The notes: a model not told the origin generated them from the sequence alone. 64,000 nucleotides of DNA from Pseudoxanthomonas sacheonensis (GCF_010093305.1 NZ_PDWS01000013.1:1-64000); one strand, 5' to 3'. Counted from the stretch's first letter, positions 36,028-48,172 are shown. A program made the numbers and translations.

Positions 36028-36723
36028 CTACACACGCACATCGAACAAGTTGCCGATCAAGTGCGAAGCCGCCATCGCCATCGCTCCCCAGAAACCCACC
36101 CGCCACGCACCCCGCAGCAAAGGCGCGCCGCCAGCGTAGGCGGCCAAAGCGCCGGAGACGAAAAGGCTGGCCAGCGTGACCGCGATGGTCGCCATGCCGA
36201 CATTCTCTGTCGGCACCAGCAACACCGCAGCCAGCGGCACCAGTGCGCCCACGGTGAAAGCGGCTGCCGAAGCCATGGCCGCCTGCACGGGGCGGGCGCG
36301 CAAGGTTTCGGTGATGCCCAGCTCATCGCGCGCATGCGCGCCCAGAGCGTCGTGCGCGGTCAGCTGTTCGGCGACCTGATGCGCAAGCGCGGGAGTCAGG
36401 CCGCGGCGCACATAGATATGCGCCAGTTCGGCGAGTTCGGTGTGCGGATCATCGGCCAGCTCGTGCTTTTCCCGCGTCAGGTCCGCTTTTTCGGTGTCGG
36501 CCTGCGATTGCACGGAAACATATTCGCCCGCCGCCATGGACATGGCGCCCGCCACCAGGCCTGCTACTCCGCTGGTCAGGATCACGGCATGGCTGGCGCC
36601 GCTTGCCGCCACGCCCACCACCAGGCCGGCGACGGAAACGATGCCGTCGTTGGCGCCCAATACCGCCGCACGCAGCCAGCCGACGCGGTTGGAGCGGTGC
36701 ACTTCACGATGTCTGGCGCGCAT
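36028..36723 (-). CDS. VIT1/CCC1-family iron/manganese transporter
   Basis: A 231-residue membrane protein of the vacuolar-iron-transporter-like family. It has LGANDGIVSVAGLVVGVAA in the first segment, SGVAGLVAGAMSMAAGEYVSV in the second, an acidic cytosolic metal-binding helix region (REKHELADDPHTELAELAHIY), and three further segments. It probably exports Fe2+ or Mn2+. The gene begins 15 bp after the substrate-binding-protein gene of a peptide ABC transporter, an odd neighbour. Confidence 0.88.
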   Translation of the reverse strand: MRARHREVHRSNRVGWLRAAVLGANDGIVSVAGLVVGVAASGASHAVILTSGVAGLVAGAMSMAAGEYVSVQSQADTEKADLTREKHELADDPHTELAELAHIYVRRGLTPALAHQVAEQLTAHDALGAHARDELGITETLRARPVQAAMASAAAFTVGALVPLAAVLLVPTENVGMATIAVTLASLFVSGALAAYAGGAPLLRGAWRVGFWGAMAMAASHLIGNLFDVRV

Positions 36724-36738
36724 ACGGGCTTCCTCTTT

Positions 36739-38334
36739 TCAATCGCGCCAGCGTAACCAGCGCGAGGCATGGCGGTCGAGCGGATTGGCTTCGAATCCCA
36801 GCACTTCCGGTCTGACCAGGTGCTTGGAGGTGTAGAAGTACAGCGGTATCGCCGCCTGATCGTTCAAGAGCTTCTGTTCCGCCGCATGCAGCCATGCGTT
36901 GCGCGCGGCTTCGGTCTTGGCAGCATCGGCTTTGGCCAACCGTTGGCGGAAACCCGCATCGTCGTAGCCGGTCCAGTTGAGCGGACCGTCGCTGACGAAC
37001 GCGGCCAGAAAATTGCGCGCGTCCACCACGTCGCCGACCCAGCCGCCGCGGAACACCTGGGTGATCGCGCGTTGCTTGCGGTTCTGCACGAACACTTTCC
37101 ATTCCTCGTTGCGCAGCCGCACCTGCACTCCCAATACGTCGCGCCACATCGACGCCACGGCCAGGGCCATGCGCCGGTGGGGCGTGGAGGTGTTGTAGCG
37201 CAATTCCAGCACCAGCGGCCGCTCGGCCGAATAGCCGGCGGCGAGATACAGCGACTTGGCGCGCGCTTCCCGTTGCGCCTGGGTGGCGTCGGCCCAGGCC
37301 GTACGGGCGCCGGTGTAGCCGGGGATTCCACCCGGCACCAGACCATAAGCCGGTTGCTCGCCCAAGCCGGTGACGTAACGGGTGAGCTTGTCGCGGTCCA
37401 CCGCCAGCGACAACGCCTCGCGAAGTGAGGGGTCGTTCCTGAAAGGCGGCTTGCCCAGATTCATCCCCAACCAGAAAGCGCCCAGATAAGGAGAGATGCG
37501 CAACTGGTCCCCGAATCGTTTCCGCAACACCTCCAACGGTTGCGGCGGCACCGTCTCGGTGAAGTGCAGGTCGCCGGCGGCGAAGCGCTGCAGCTCGGCG
37601 GCCGCATCTTCGGTCACTTGGAAGCGCACGCGCTGGATCGATACGTTGGCCGCGTCGTGGAATCGGGGGTTGCGTTCCAGAGTGAGATTGGCCTGCGGCG
37701 TCCACGCCAGCAACCGATAAGCGCCGTTGCCGATCAATCGTCCCGGGCGCGTGTGCTGCGCGCCGAATCGCTCCACCGCCGGCAGGTAGACGGGAAACGC
37801 GATGGGCAGCGTCAGCAGCGCAGGCAGGGCCGCACTGCGATTGAGGGTGAATACGACCCGGCGCGCATCCGGCGCCGCGACGCCCAAGGCTTCGGGAGCA
37901 AGCTTGCCCGCCTGCACGGCCTGCGCGTTGCTCAGGGCGTCGAACAGTTCGGCGAACGGCGCGGCCGTTTCCGGTGCGAAGGCGCGACGGAAGCTGGCCA
38001 CCACCTGCGGCGCATCCAGCGGTTCGCCGTTCGACCAGCGCAGGCCTTCGCGCAAATGGAAGGTCCAGGTGCGGCCATCGGCCGATACCTCCCAGCGCTC
38101 GGCGATACCGGGAATCAATCTGCCCGCGGAATCCTCGGTTACCAGCCCTTCGTAGAGGTCGCGCAGCACGTTGCCGCACGACACTTCCTGGCAACGGTGC
38201 GCATCCAGCGTGCTGGGTTCCGGGCCGTTGCCGCGCTCCAGTTGAGCGCGCTCCGGTTGAAGCGGCGGTGGAGCGGCCTGCGCCAAGGCATCGGCGGAAC
38301 ACAGAAGCAGCAGGACGGCAACGATCGGGCGCAT
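36739..38334 (-). CDS. ABC transporter substrate-binding protein (OppA/DppA family)
   Basis: A 531-residue periplasmic binding protein with a signal peptide (MRPIVAVLLLLCSADALAQA). Family-5 solute-binding blocks are clear: GPEPSTLDAH, LRDLYEGLVTED, GIAERWEVSADGRTWTFHLR and NLGKPPFRND. It probably binds oligopeptides. The ATG at 38334 begins the signal peptide. It is separated from its cognate permease gene by the VIT gene and a repeat. Confidence 0.88.
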   Translation of the reverse strand: MRPIVAVLLLLCSADALAQAAPPPLQPERAQLERGNGPEPSTLDAHRCQEVSCGNVLRDLYEGLVTEDSAGRLIPGIAERWEVSADGRTWTFHLREGLRWSNGEPLDAPQVVASFRRAFAPETAAPFAELFDALSNAQAVQAGKLAPEALGVAAPDARRVVFTLNRSAALPALLTLPIAFPVYLPAVERFGAQHTRPGRLIGNGAYRLLAWTPQANLTLERNPRFHDAANVSIQRVRFQVTEDAAAELQRFAAGDLHFTETVPPQPLEVLRKRFGDQLRISPYLGAFWLGMNLGKPPFRNDPSLREALSLAVDRDKLTRYVTGLGEQPAYGLVPGGIPGYTGARTAWADATQAQREARAKSLYLAAGYSAERPLVLELRYNTSTPHRRMALAVASMWRDVLGVQVRLRNEEWKVFVQNRKQRAITQVFRGGWVGDVVDARNFLAAFVSDGPLNWTGYDDAGFRQRLAKADAAKTEAARNAWLHAAEQKLLNDQAAIPLYFYTSKHLVRPEVLGFEANPLDRHASRWLRWRD

Positions 38335-38415
38335 CGGCTCAGGATATAGTGCGGGCCTTGCGATGTCAGGGCAGCGACCCAACATTGCCTAGTCTCCGAC
38401 GCAGAGTATCCGCCC

Positions 38416-39780
38416 TTGTCCAGTCCCAGCCATGTTGCGGATACGCCCATCACCGACCGCGACCAATTGGCCGCCTACATCGCGTCCGGCGAAAAACCGA
38501 AGGCCGACTGGCGCATCGGCACCGAGCACGAGAAATTCGGTTTCCGGCTCGACGACCTGCGTCCGCCGACCTTCGAAGGCGAGCGCGGAATCGAAGCGCT
38601 GTTGAAAGGCCTGACCCGTTTCGGCTGGCAGCCCATCGAAGAGCATGGCCGTGTCATCGCCCTGTCGCGCGACGGCGCTTCGGTCACGCTGGAACCGGCC
38701 GGCCAGTTGGAATTGTCCGGCGGCATGCTGGAGAACATCCACCAGACCTGCAGCGAAGTCGGCACGCACCTGAAGGAAGTGAAGACGGTCGCCGATGAAC
38801 TGCAACTGGGTTTCCTGGGCATGGGTTTCCAGCCCAAGTGGACGCGCGACGAGATGCCGTGGATGCCCAAGGGCCGCTACCAGATCATGCGCAACTACAT
38901 GCCCAAGGTCGGCAAGCTGGGCCTGGACATGATGAAGCGCACCTGCACCGTGCAGGTCAACCTGGATTTCTCCAGCGAAGCGGACATGGTGAAGAAATTC
39001 CGCGTCTCGCTCGCCTTGCAGCCCATCGCCACCGCCTTGTTCGCCGACTCGCCGTTCACCGAAGGCAAGCCCAACGGCTACCAGAGCTACCGTTCGCACA
39101 TCTGGACCGATACCGATCCGGACCGCACCGGCATGCTCGACTTCGTATTCGAAGACGGTTTCGGCTACGAACGCTACGTCGACTACCTGCTCGACGTACC
39201 CATGTACTTCAGCTACCGCAACGGCGAATACATCGACTGCTCGGGTCAGAGCTTCCGCGACTTCATGGCCGGCAAACTGCCCGCATTGCCGGGCGCGCTG
39301 CCCACCATGACCGATTGGTCCGACCACATGACCACCGCGTTCCCGGAAGTGCGCATGAAGAAGTTCCTGGAGATGCGCGGTGCCGATGGCGGTCCGTGGG
39401 GAAGGCTGTGCGCGCTGCCTGCGTTCTGGGTGGGACTGCTCTACGACCAGACCGCACTGGATGCGGCCTGGGACCTGGTCAAGGATTTCAGCCTGGAAGA
39501 GCGCAATGCGCTGCGCGATGGCGTGCCGAAGCACGCGCTCAAGCTGCCGTTCCGCGGCGGCAGCGTGCGCGACTTGGCCATGGAGGCATTGAAGATCGCA
39601 GTACACGGTTTGCAGCGCCGCGCCGTGCTCAACAGCAAGGGCAGCGACGAATCGGGCTTCCTCGATCCGCTGGTCGAATTCGCCGAAGCCAACGAAACCC
39701 CGGCCGAGCGCAAACTGGCCCTCTTCCATGGCGCGTGGAACGGCGATATCGACCACGTGTTCCGAGAGTTCGCATACTGA
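38416..39780 (+). CDS. gshA: Glutamate-cysteine ligase (plant/proteobacterial type)
   Basis: A 454-residue enzyme that joins glutamate and cysteine in the first step of glutathione synthesis. Family blocks include [13 protein letters not shown] with the conserved Glu residues, [25 protein letters not shown] and the C-terminal [12 protein letters not shown]. The start is TTG at 38416: no in-frame ATG exists before the conserved region. Glutathione-dependent formaldehyde genes follow after one intervening gene. Confidence 0.92.
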   Translation: MSSPSHVADTPITDRDQLAAYIASGEKPKADWRIGTEHEKFGFRLDDLRPPTFEGERGIEALLKGLTRFGWQPIEEHGRVIALSRDGASVTLEPAGQLELSGGMLENIHQTCSEVGTHLKEVKTVADELQLGFLGMGFQPKWTRDEMPWMPKGRYQIMRNYMPKVGKLGLDMMKRTCTVQVNLDFSSEADMVKKFRVSLALQPIATALFADSPFTEGKPNGYQSYRSHIWTDTDPDRTGMLDFVFEDGFGYERYVDYLLDVPMYFSYRNGEYIDCSGQSFRDFMAGKLPALPGALPTMTDWSDHMTTAFPEVRMKKFLEMRGADGGPWGRLCALPAFWVGLLYDQTALDAAWDLVKDFSLEERNALRDGVPKHALKLPFRGGSVRDLAMEALKIAVHGLQRRAVLNSKGSDESGFLDPLVEFAEANETPAERKLALFHGAWNGDIDHVFREFAY

Positions 39781-39822
39781 TCCTGCTGCTGTAATCTGGA
39801 TTCCTTCCATGGGAGTCCAACG

Positions 39823-42320
<2,498 letters not shown>

Positions 42321-42395
42321 CGTGTTGCTACAGGGGCGTCGCGCGGGCGTTCCGCGCATCCGCTGAATCGGTGGTTTCCGCACCGGAGGGTCACC

Positions 42396-42971
42396 ATGAG
42401 CACAGTCAAGATTCATCCATCGGTAGACAACGGCATCAAGGCGGGCGACGAAAATTTCGCAGGCGGCACGCTGGCCTGCCATTGCGCCCAGGACCAGGTC
42501 ACCGTCAAGGTCGACGCGCAAACCGCCCACAACCACGCCTGCGGCTGCAGCAAATGCTGGAAGCCGCCGGGCGCCATGTTCTCGGTGGTCGCGGTGGTGC
42601 CGCGGGACAAGCTGTCCGTCACCGCCAATGCGCACAAGCTGAAGATCGTCGACGACAAGGCCACCATCCAGCGCCATGCCTGCAGCGACTGCGGCGTGCA
42701 CATGTTCGGCCGTATCGAGAACAAGGAGCATGCGTTCCACGGCCTGGATTTCATCCACACCGAACTGTCGCCGCAAAGCGGCTGGTCGGCGCCGGGTTTC
42801 GCCGCGTTCGTGTCGTCGATCATCGAAACCGGGACTCCCCCGGCGCAGATGGCAGCGGTGCGTGCGCGCTTGCGCGAACTGGGTCTGGAGCCGTACGACT
42901 GCCTGTCGCCGGCGCTCATGGACGCGATCTCCACCCAAGTAGCAAAATTGCGCGGCGTGCTGGCCGCGTGA
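42396..42971 (+). CDS. gfa: S-(hydroxymethyl)glutathione synthase (Gfa)
   Basis: A 191-residue zinc protein that speeds the condensation of formaldehyde with glutathione. The cysteine pattern is typical: LACHC near residue 28, [11 protein letters not shown] near 49-59, and [16 protein letters not shown] near 93-108. GGAGG stands just before the ATG. It lies between frmA and frmB, as expected for its role as first step of the pathway. Confidence 0.95.
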   Translation: MSTVKIHPSVDNGIKAGDENFAGGTLACHCAQDQVTVKVDAQTAHNHACGCSKCWKPPGAMFSVVAVVPRDKLSVTANAHKLKIVDDKATIQRHACSDCGVHMFGRIENKEHAFHGLDFIHTELSPQSGWSAPGFAAFVSSIIETGTPPAQMAAVRARLRELGLEPYDCLSPALMDAISTQVAKLRGVLAA

Positions 42972-42991
42972 CCTCGCAGAAGCGGCCATCC

Positions 42992-43019
42992 GGTTCCTTC
43001 CCGACGTCGGGAAGGAACC
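42992..43019. promoter_or_regulatory. 28-bp perfect palindrome upstream of frmB
   Basis: Two 14-nt halves (first half GGTTCCTTCCCGAC) meet with no spacer between 42992 and 43019, between gfa and frmB and ending 12 nt before the frmB ATG. It differs from the REP families elsewhere in this window. It could be an operator, or a leader hairpin near the AGGA ribosome site. Its role is not known. Confidence 0.5.
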
Positions 43020-43031
43020 TCAGGAACACGC

Positions 43032-43868
43032 ATGACACTTGAACGCATCGAACACCGCGCCTGCTTCGGCGGCTGGCAGGACGTCTACCGGCATCGATCC
43101 GAAGCGCTGGATTGCGAAATGAATTTCGCGATCTACCTGCCGCCGCAGGCCGCGACGCAGAAGTTGCCGGTGCTGTACTGGCTCTCCGGCCTGACCTGCA
43201 CCGAACAGAACTTCATCACCAAGGCCGGCGCGCAACGTTACGCCGCCGAGCAAGGCGTGGTCCTGGTCGCGCCGGACACCAGCCCGCGCGGCGAGGAGGT
43301 GGCCGATGCCGACGGTTACGACCTGGGCAAGGGCGCCGGCTTCTACGTCAACGCCACTCAGGCGCCTTGGTCGAAGCATTACCGGATGTACGACTACGTG
43401 GTGTCGGAATTGCCGGTGCTGGTCGAGGCGAATTTCCCGGTTACCGGCGCGCGCGCCGTCAGCGGTCATTCGATGGGCGGGCACGGCGCGCTGATCGCGG
43501 CGCTGAAGAATCCCGGCCGCTACCGCAGCGTGTCGGCGTTCTCGCCGATCGTGGCGCCGTCGCAGGCGCCGTGGGGCGAGAAGGCATTGGCCGCGTATCT
43601 GGGAGAAGACCGCGAAGCCTGGAAAGCGTGGGACGCCACGGCACTCGTGGCCGGCGCATCGGAAAGGCTGCCGCTGCTCGTCGACCAAGGCGGGGCCGAT
43701 GAATTCCTGGCCAACCAGCTCAAACCGGAACTGCTGGAGGCAGCCTGCCAGGCGGTCGGCCATCCGCTGACGCTCCGCCTGCAACCCGGCTACGATCACA
43801 GCTACTACTTCATCGAAAGCTTCATTGGCGAGCACATCGCCCACCACGCCGCCGCCCTGAAAGCCTGA
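43032..43868 (+). CDS. frmB: S-formylglutathione hydrolase
   Basis: A 278-residue alpha/beta-hydrolase (esterase D family) that releases formate and glutathione. The nucleophile is Ser147 in [11 protein letters not shown]; Asp223 (GGADEF) and His256 (YDHSYYF) complete the triad. The oxyanion and entry region [16 protein letters not shown] is the family hallmark. AGGA lies before the ATG. Last gene of the frmA-gfa-frmB run; a REP palindrome follows six bases after the stop. Confidence 0.96.
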   Translation: MTLERIEHRACFGGWQDVYRHRSEALDCEMNFAIYLPPQAATQKLPVLYWLSGLTCTEQNFITKAGAQRYAAEQGVVLVAPDTSPRGEEVADADGYDLGKGAGFYVNATQAPWSKHYRMYDYVVSELPVLVEANFPVTGARAVSGHSMGGHGALIAALKNPGRYRSVSAFSPIVAPSQAPWGEKALAAYLGEDREAWKAWDATALVAGASERLPLLVDQGGADEFLANQLKPELLEAACQAVGHPLTLRLQPGYDHSYYFIESFIGEHIAHHAAALKA

Positions 43869-43874
43869 AAACCG

Positions 43875-43942
43875 TAGGAGCGACGTGAGTCGCGAATCGT
43901 TCGCTTCGATTTTCTTGGTTTCGCGACTTACGTCGCTCCTAC
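43875..43942. repeat. REP pair, GTAG-headed family D
   Basis: Inverted 23-nt arms at 43875-43897 and 43920-43942, one mismatch, each a GTAG head and a GCGAC/GTCGC hairpin. Lies between the convergent frmB and PP-loop genes. Confidence 0.88.
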
Positions 43943-43948
43943 GCCGGT

Positions 43949-44638
43949 CTATGCCGCCGGGCCTGTTTGCAGCTCGAAATCGGTATAGGCGAATCGCTGG
44001 TCGCGCAGGAGGGTTTCGCCACGCGCGATGGAGATCGGGCGCTCGAACATCGGCCCGGCATGCACGCAGGTATGGAATTCGCCGTTCTCGCCGCAGGGGT
44101 CCACGTCCGCCGGCAACGCGTCCAGCAACGCCGCGTCGAAATCGCATCCGGAGAAGCCGGCGGATAGTTGCCGGGTATCCACGCAACAGATCGCCGCCTT
44201 CAACCCGCCCGCCTGCATCTCCCGCGCCAGCGATGCGGTATCGCTGCCGAACAAGGGCGTCAGCACCCGCCAGCCCAGCGATGCGCACATCGCCACGCGG
44301 TAGTCGCGGATGTCCTGCAGGAACAGATCGCCGAAGGCGATGGACAGCGTCCGCGGCCAGCGCTCGCGCGCCGATCGCAGCGCGGAGGCGAACGCCGCTT
44401 CGTACACCGCGTTGTCGCACGCCGGCGGAATCATCGCCTCGATCAGCGGCAGTCCGGCGGCCATGGCCTGCGCATGCAATACCTCCCTGCGGATTCCCTG
44501 CATGGAGACGCGTTCGTAGCCCGCGGTGACCGTGGTTATCAGCCCCGCCACCGGAACGCCGGACTGACGCAGGCGATGCAAAGTCCAGGCCGCATCCTTG
44601 CCGCCGCTCCAGGACAACAACACCGGCTCGACAGTCAT
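43949..44638 (-). CDS. PP-loop ATPase (diphthine-ammonia ligase-like, DUF71)
   Basis: A 229-residue adenine-nucleotide alpha-hydrolase. The PP-loop SGGKD is at residues 11-15 and the family-specific GENGEFHTCVHAGP near 180. The eukaryotic and archaeal homologue makes diphthamide, which bacteria lack, so the bacterial role must differ and is unknown; ATP-dependent amidation is an inference. The next gene on this strand upstream is a short hypothetical, 15 bp away. Confidence 0.82.
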   Translation of the reverse strand: MTVEPVLLSWSGGKDAAWTLHRLRQSGVPVAGLITTVTAGYERVSMQGIRREVLHAQAMAAGLPLIEAMIPPACDNAVYEAAFASALRSARERWPRTLSIAFGDLFLQDIRDYRVAMCASLGWRVLTPLFGSDTASLAREMQAGGLKAAICCVDTRQLSAGFSGCDFDAALLDALPADVDPCGENGEFHTCVHAGPMFERPISIARGETLLRDQRFAYTDFELQTGPAA

Positions 44639-44653
44639 GGCGCCGGCATCCGA

Positions 44654-44998
44654 TCAGGCGGCAGAAACGTCGCGCAGTTCCCAGGCGCTCCCGGCAAGCA
44701 GGCGCAGGCGGTGTTTGAACACGCTGCCGGGAATCGAGGTGACCACGATCAGATCGATCTGCAGGTCGTGCTGCTCGCCCTTGACCGTCGCCCCGGGATC
44801 GGTCGCGCCCAGCGAGGCGTCCACGCCATCGGGATCGGGTTGCGCGTCGCGCCAGCGCTCGAACAGGCCGTCGCTGCGCAACGCTTCCTGCAGTTGCGAG
44901 GCGAACGCATCGGCTCCATTGGCGTTGAAGCTGAAGTCCGAATCGTTGCCGCGCGCCTTCTTCGGATCCTTGAGACTGATGTAGTAGCGGGTCGCCAT
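44654..44998 (-). CDS. Conserved hypothetical protein
   Basis: A 114-residue soluble protein with no signal peptide or membrane segment and no motif I recognise. It begins MATRYYISLKDPKKARG; the middle is acidic and the C-terminal part (DLQIDLIVVTSIPGSVFKHRL) looks like beta strands. Codon usage matches its neighbours and the gene is 15 bp upstream of the PP-loop gene on the same strand, which supports it as real. Confidence 0.65.
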   Translation of the reverse strand: MATRYYISLKDPKKARGNDSDFSFNANGADAFASQLQEALRSDGLFERWRDAQPDPDGVDASLGATDPGATVKGEQHDLQIDLIVVTSIPGSVFKHRLRLLAGSAWELRDVSAA

Positions 44999-45052
44999 GC
45001 GGTCACTCCATTGAAGAGGAACACAGCCTAGCGACGCCGCGTTATCCGTGCG

Positions 45053-46000
45053 TTAGGAGACGTTGAAGGTATGCGGCTCGGCGGCGAAGCCGACCACCAC
45101 CGCGCCCTTGCCCACGTTGACCATGCCGGTCAGGCTCATCACGCTTTCGAACACTTCCACGTTGTTGTTGGCGCAGATATCGCGCAAGCGCGTATAGCCG
45201 GGCAGCGCGCGCATTTCGGCCAGTTCGCCGCCGTAGCTCAGGCACACGGTCGGCGTCAACAGACCGGAAATCACGCGATTGCCTGCGAACTTGAACATCT
45301 GCTCCACCGCATTCTCGAACCCTTTGATCTTGGCCACCGGCTCGGTCTTGCCGGCATGGCCGTGCAGCACCGGCTTGATGTCCAGCGCGCTGCCAAGCGC
45401 CACGCTGAGCAGGCCCACGCTGCGGTCGCCCTTGGTCCGCGCACGCGCGCGCAGATAGTAGAGATCGCGCGGGATCATGTAGCCGTGGCTGTTGGCGGCC
45501 AGGTATTCCAGCTTGGTGCGCATGTGCTGCACGTTGGCGCCGGCCGCGCGCATGCGCACCGCTTCCACCGCGGTGACGCCCTGGGCGGCGAACAGGGTCT
45601 GGGTATCGATCACCCGCAGCGCGAACGGCGAGTTGTGGCCCGCGGCCTGACGCACCGGCTTGTAGTCGTTGAGGATGGCGAAGCTGGCCTGCATCGCGTT
45701 CTCGTGGATCGGGCTGCGCGTCTTGGTGATGGTCATGCAATAGACGTGGTCGTAGTCGATCACCAGCCGGTTCAGGAACAGGTCGCGGATCTGGTTGACC
45801 GTGAACGGAGTCGTTTCGGCTTCGTGGCCGCGCTCGGCCACATGCGCGTGCAGGAAGCTCAAGGTGGCTTCCTCGTCACGGTGGTCTTCCAGCACCGCAT
45901 CGCCGATGCGCACGGTGATGGGCAGCAGGACGATGTCGTTCTTTTGAATGAAATCCTGCGGCAAATCGCAGGCGGAATCCACCACTATTCCTATGCGCAT
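45053..46000 (-). CDS. DegV family protein
   Basis: A 315-residue member of the DegV family, whose two-domain fold binds fatty acids; some bacterial DegV proteins (FakB) present them to a kinase. The N-terminal MRIGIVVDSACDLPQDFI and the middle SHGYMIPRDLYYLRARAR are recognisable. No FakA kinase is nearby. The ATG at 46000 is supported by GGGAGGGG just upstream; longer frames would run through the regulatory region. Divergent from the diguanylate cyclase gene. Confidence 0.87.
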   Translation of the reverse strand: MRIGIVVDSACDLPQDFIQKNDIVLLPITVRIGDAVLEDHRDEEATLSFLHAHVAERGHEAETTPFTVNQIRDLFLNRLVIDYDHVYCMTITKTRSPIHENAMQASFAILNDYKPVRQAAGHNSPFALRVIDTQTLFAAQGVTAVEAVRMRAAGANVQHMRTKLEYLAANSHGYMIPRDLYYLRARARTKGDRSVGLLSVALGSALDIKPVLHGHAGKTEPVAKIKGFENAVEQMFKFAGNRVISGLLTPTVCLSYGGELAEMRALPGYTRLRDICANNNVEVFESVMSLTGMVNVGKGAVVVGFAAEPHTFNVS

Positions 46001-46075
46001 GAAGCCCCTCCCGGCATGCATCGCAAATAAGCCCGGCAACGTAGCGCAAATCTGCAACCCGTTGCGCTGAAAAAG

Positions 46076-46091
46076 TGTGCTGTTATGCACA
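46076..46091. promoter_or_regulatory. CRP/Clp-like site, degV side
   Basis: TGTGCTGTTATGCACA, a palindrome with the CRP/Clp spacing (TGTG-N8-CACA), 76 bp before the degV start. The outer four bases of each half match; the fifth is C/G rather than A/T. Weaker than the site at 46195. Confidence 0.5.
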
Positions 46092-46194
46092 TTATTGCGT
46101 TCTGGCGGTCCAGGCGGGGCTGATTTTTCGTGGTTCTTGGGTGCCCGCAATCCTTTCGTGTTGAGTGCCGGGGGCACGTTGGTCCCGAATAAAA

Positions 46195-46210
46195 TGTGAT
46201 GCATATCACA
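46195..46210. promoter_or_regulatory. Consensus CRP/Clp site before the diguanylate cyclase gene
   Basis: TGTGATGCATATCACA is a perfect TGTGA-N6-TCACA site, and the palindrome extends three bases further on each side (46192-46213). It lies 73 bp before the diguanylate cyclase start. In Xanthomonas the CRP homologue Clp loses DNA binding when bound to c-di-GMP, so feedback control is possible. Confidence 0.75.
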
Positions 46211-46282
46211 TTTATGTGTGAGTGACGCTTGTTAAGGGCTGTCCTTGAGGTCGACACTGGCGCCAGGCAAGCAAGGGACGAG

Positions 46283-47923
46283 ATGAGCAAGCGCTGGCTG
46301 CTGGTGGGGACGTGGTGCCTGGCGATGTTTTCCTTCGCCCATGCCCAGGCGGATGGCATCGTGCGCATCGATTCCCTCGCGCCCGCCGCCGGTTCCGCCG
46401 CCGAACAGCACGCGGGCATTTTCGCCGAGCGCGATTTCATCGCCGACCCCGATCAGCCCTCGATCATCGGCAACGGCCGATGGCGATTGCAGCCGGCGGC
46501 CGGAATCGATCAGCCGCTGTTGCTCGTCTACCACCCTTACAGCGCGCGGGTCAGCGCGCGGGGTCCAGGCCTGGCCGCACCGGTCACCCAGACCCTGTTC
46601 GATCGCGATCTGGATCCGCAGTACTCGCGGCACGCGCTGGTGTTTCCGCTGCTCAGCGACGGCCCGGTGGATATTGCGGTGGAAGGCGCGCGCTATCCCT
46701 TGCAGGTGGCCGTGGTTCCGCGCAACCGGCACATCGCCCACGACCTGACCCAGGTGCGCATCCTGCTTCTGTCGGTGGGCGTGCTGGTGGGCGTATCGCT
46801 GACCGTGCTGCTGTTCTGGGCGATGCTGCGGGAGCGGGTGTACCTGCTCTACGCCGCGACCATGGCGCTGCAGATGCTGTTCCTGCTGTGCTCGTATGGA
46901 GAGGCCTACGCGTTGCCGGGCTTGCGCGCGTTGGCGGTGTTCGGCGCGCCGGGCATCTGGTTCATCGCCACGCTGTCGACCATGGCCGCGGTGTGGATGC
47001 TGCAGGACTATGCCGGCCTGCGTTCGCGGGTGCCGCGCCTGAGCCTGGCCATGCGCTGGGCGGGCATCTACATTCCTGTGCTGGTGCTGCTGTTGCTGGT
47101 AGCGCCGTGGCCCGCGCGCAAGGAATGGTTTCCGAATGTGGGCAACGCCCTGTTCCTGCTCACCAACGCGCTGGCGATCACCGCTCTGTACAGGGCCTGG
47201 CGCAAGGGAGGGCGACATGCGGGCTTCATCCTGATCGCGTGGGTTCCGTTGGTTTTTTTCAGCACTGCGCGTGCGATCCAGCTCAGCATGGGCATTCCGG
47301 TCGAACCCTGGCTGCAATACGGCCTGCCGCTGGTGCTGGCCTTCACCGCCGTGGTGCTGGCGCTCGGACTGGCCGACCGCATGCTCACCTTCCGCCGCGA
47401 GCGCGATACCGCCCAGCAGCACGCCGAACGCGATTGGCTGACCGGCGTGCTCAACCGCGGCGGTATCGAGCATCGCCTGGATTGGGCGGTGCTCAATACC
47501 CGTCGCGAAGGCATGCCGCTATCGCTACTGTTCCTGGACCTGGATAACTTCAAGCAGGTCAACGATTGTTTCGGCCATGCACTGGGCGATGCCTGCCTGC
47601 GCGCGGTGGTGCGTCTGGTCAGCGAAGAACTGCAGTACGGAGACCACCTGGGACGCTTGGGCGGAGAAGAATTCGTGCTGGGCCTGCCGGGCGCCGACAG
47701 CGCACGCGCCATCGCCATGGCCGAACACCTGCGCCTCAAGATCCAGGCCCAGTGCGAGCAAGTGGAAGGCGTGCCGGCCGCAGTCACGGTGAGCATCGGG
47801 GTCACCCAATGCAACGCCACCGATACCGTGGCCACCCTGATCAAACGGGCCGACAAGGCGATGTACATCGCCAAGCATGGTGGGCGCAACCGTGTGGCTA
47901 CGCTGGAAGCTGCGGCAGTCTGA
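46283..47923 (+). CDS. Membrane diguanylate cyclase (7TM sensor-GGDEF)
   Basis: A 546-residue inner-membrane protein that makes c-di-GMP. A signal peptide precedes a periplasmic region (about 25-160) like the 7TMR-DISM extracellular domain, seven membrane segments (about 165-365), and a C-terminal GGDEF domain. The active site is intact as GGEEF at 460-464, with LDLDNFKQVND upstream. The RxxD product-inhibition site is missing (QYGD at that place). Start has AGGGA upstream. A consensus CRP/Clp site precedes the gene. Confidence 0.9.
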   Translation: MSKRWLLVGTWCLAMFSFAHAQADGIVRIDSLAPAAGSAAEQHAGIFAERDFIADPDQPSIIGNGRWRLQPAAGIDQPLLLVYHPYSARVSARGPGLAAPVTQTLFDRDLDPQYSRHALVFPLLSDGPVDIAVEGARYPLQVAVVPRNRHIAHDLTQVRILLLSVGVLVGVSLTVLLFWAMLRERVYLLYAATMALQMLFLLCSYGEAYALPGLRALAVFGAPGIWFIATLSTMAAVWMLQDYAGLRSRVPRLSLAMRWAGIYIPVLVLLLLVAPWPARKEWFPNVGNALFLLTNALAITALYRAWRKGGRHAGFILIAWVPLVFFSTARAIQLSMGIPVEPWLQYGLPLVLAFTAVVLALGLADRMLTFRRERDTAQQHAERDWLTGVLNRGGIEHRLDWAVLNTRREGMPLSLLFLDLDNFKQVNDCFGHALGDACLRAVVRLVSEELQYGDHLGRLGGEEFVLGLPGADSARAIAMAEHLRLKIQAQCEQVEGVPAAVTVSIGVTQCNATDTVATLIKRADKAMYIAKHGGRNRVATLEAAAV

Positions 47924-47980
47924 ACTTTTGCCCGTTACCTGTCGGCATGTGATGGCGCCGGAAAAGCATTGCTTCATGCT

Positions 47981-48112
47981 TTGCCCCCTTTGGAAAAGGG
48001 GGCTACGGGGGATTTGCTCTTGATCTTGCTTTGGCGCCAAGAGCAAATCCCCCTCGATCCCCCTTTTGACCAGCCATTCGGCTGTTGAAAAGCACTTCAA
48101 AGGGGGAGGCAA
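47981..48112. repeat. Long inverted repeat (family G) with a nested ~30-bp insert
   Basis: Left arm 47981-48021 and right arm from about 48039 share AAGAGCAAATCCCCC and CCCCCTTTT/CAAAGGGGG blocks. The right arm is interrupted after CCCCCTTTT by about 30 nt (48068-48097), which carry a CAGCC/GGCTG hairpin. The same unit occurs at 49451-49481 in another repeat. Confidence 0.8.
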
Positions 48113-48172
48113 CAGCGGTGTTGAGCAAGGATCAGACTGGGCAGGTCGCTGATCGAGAGTCGAGTTTGAAGA

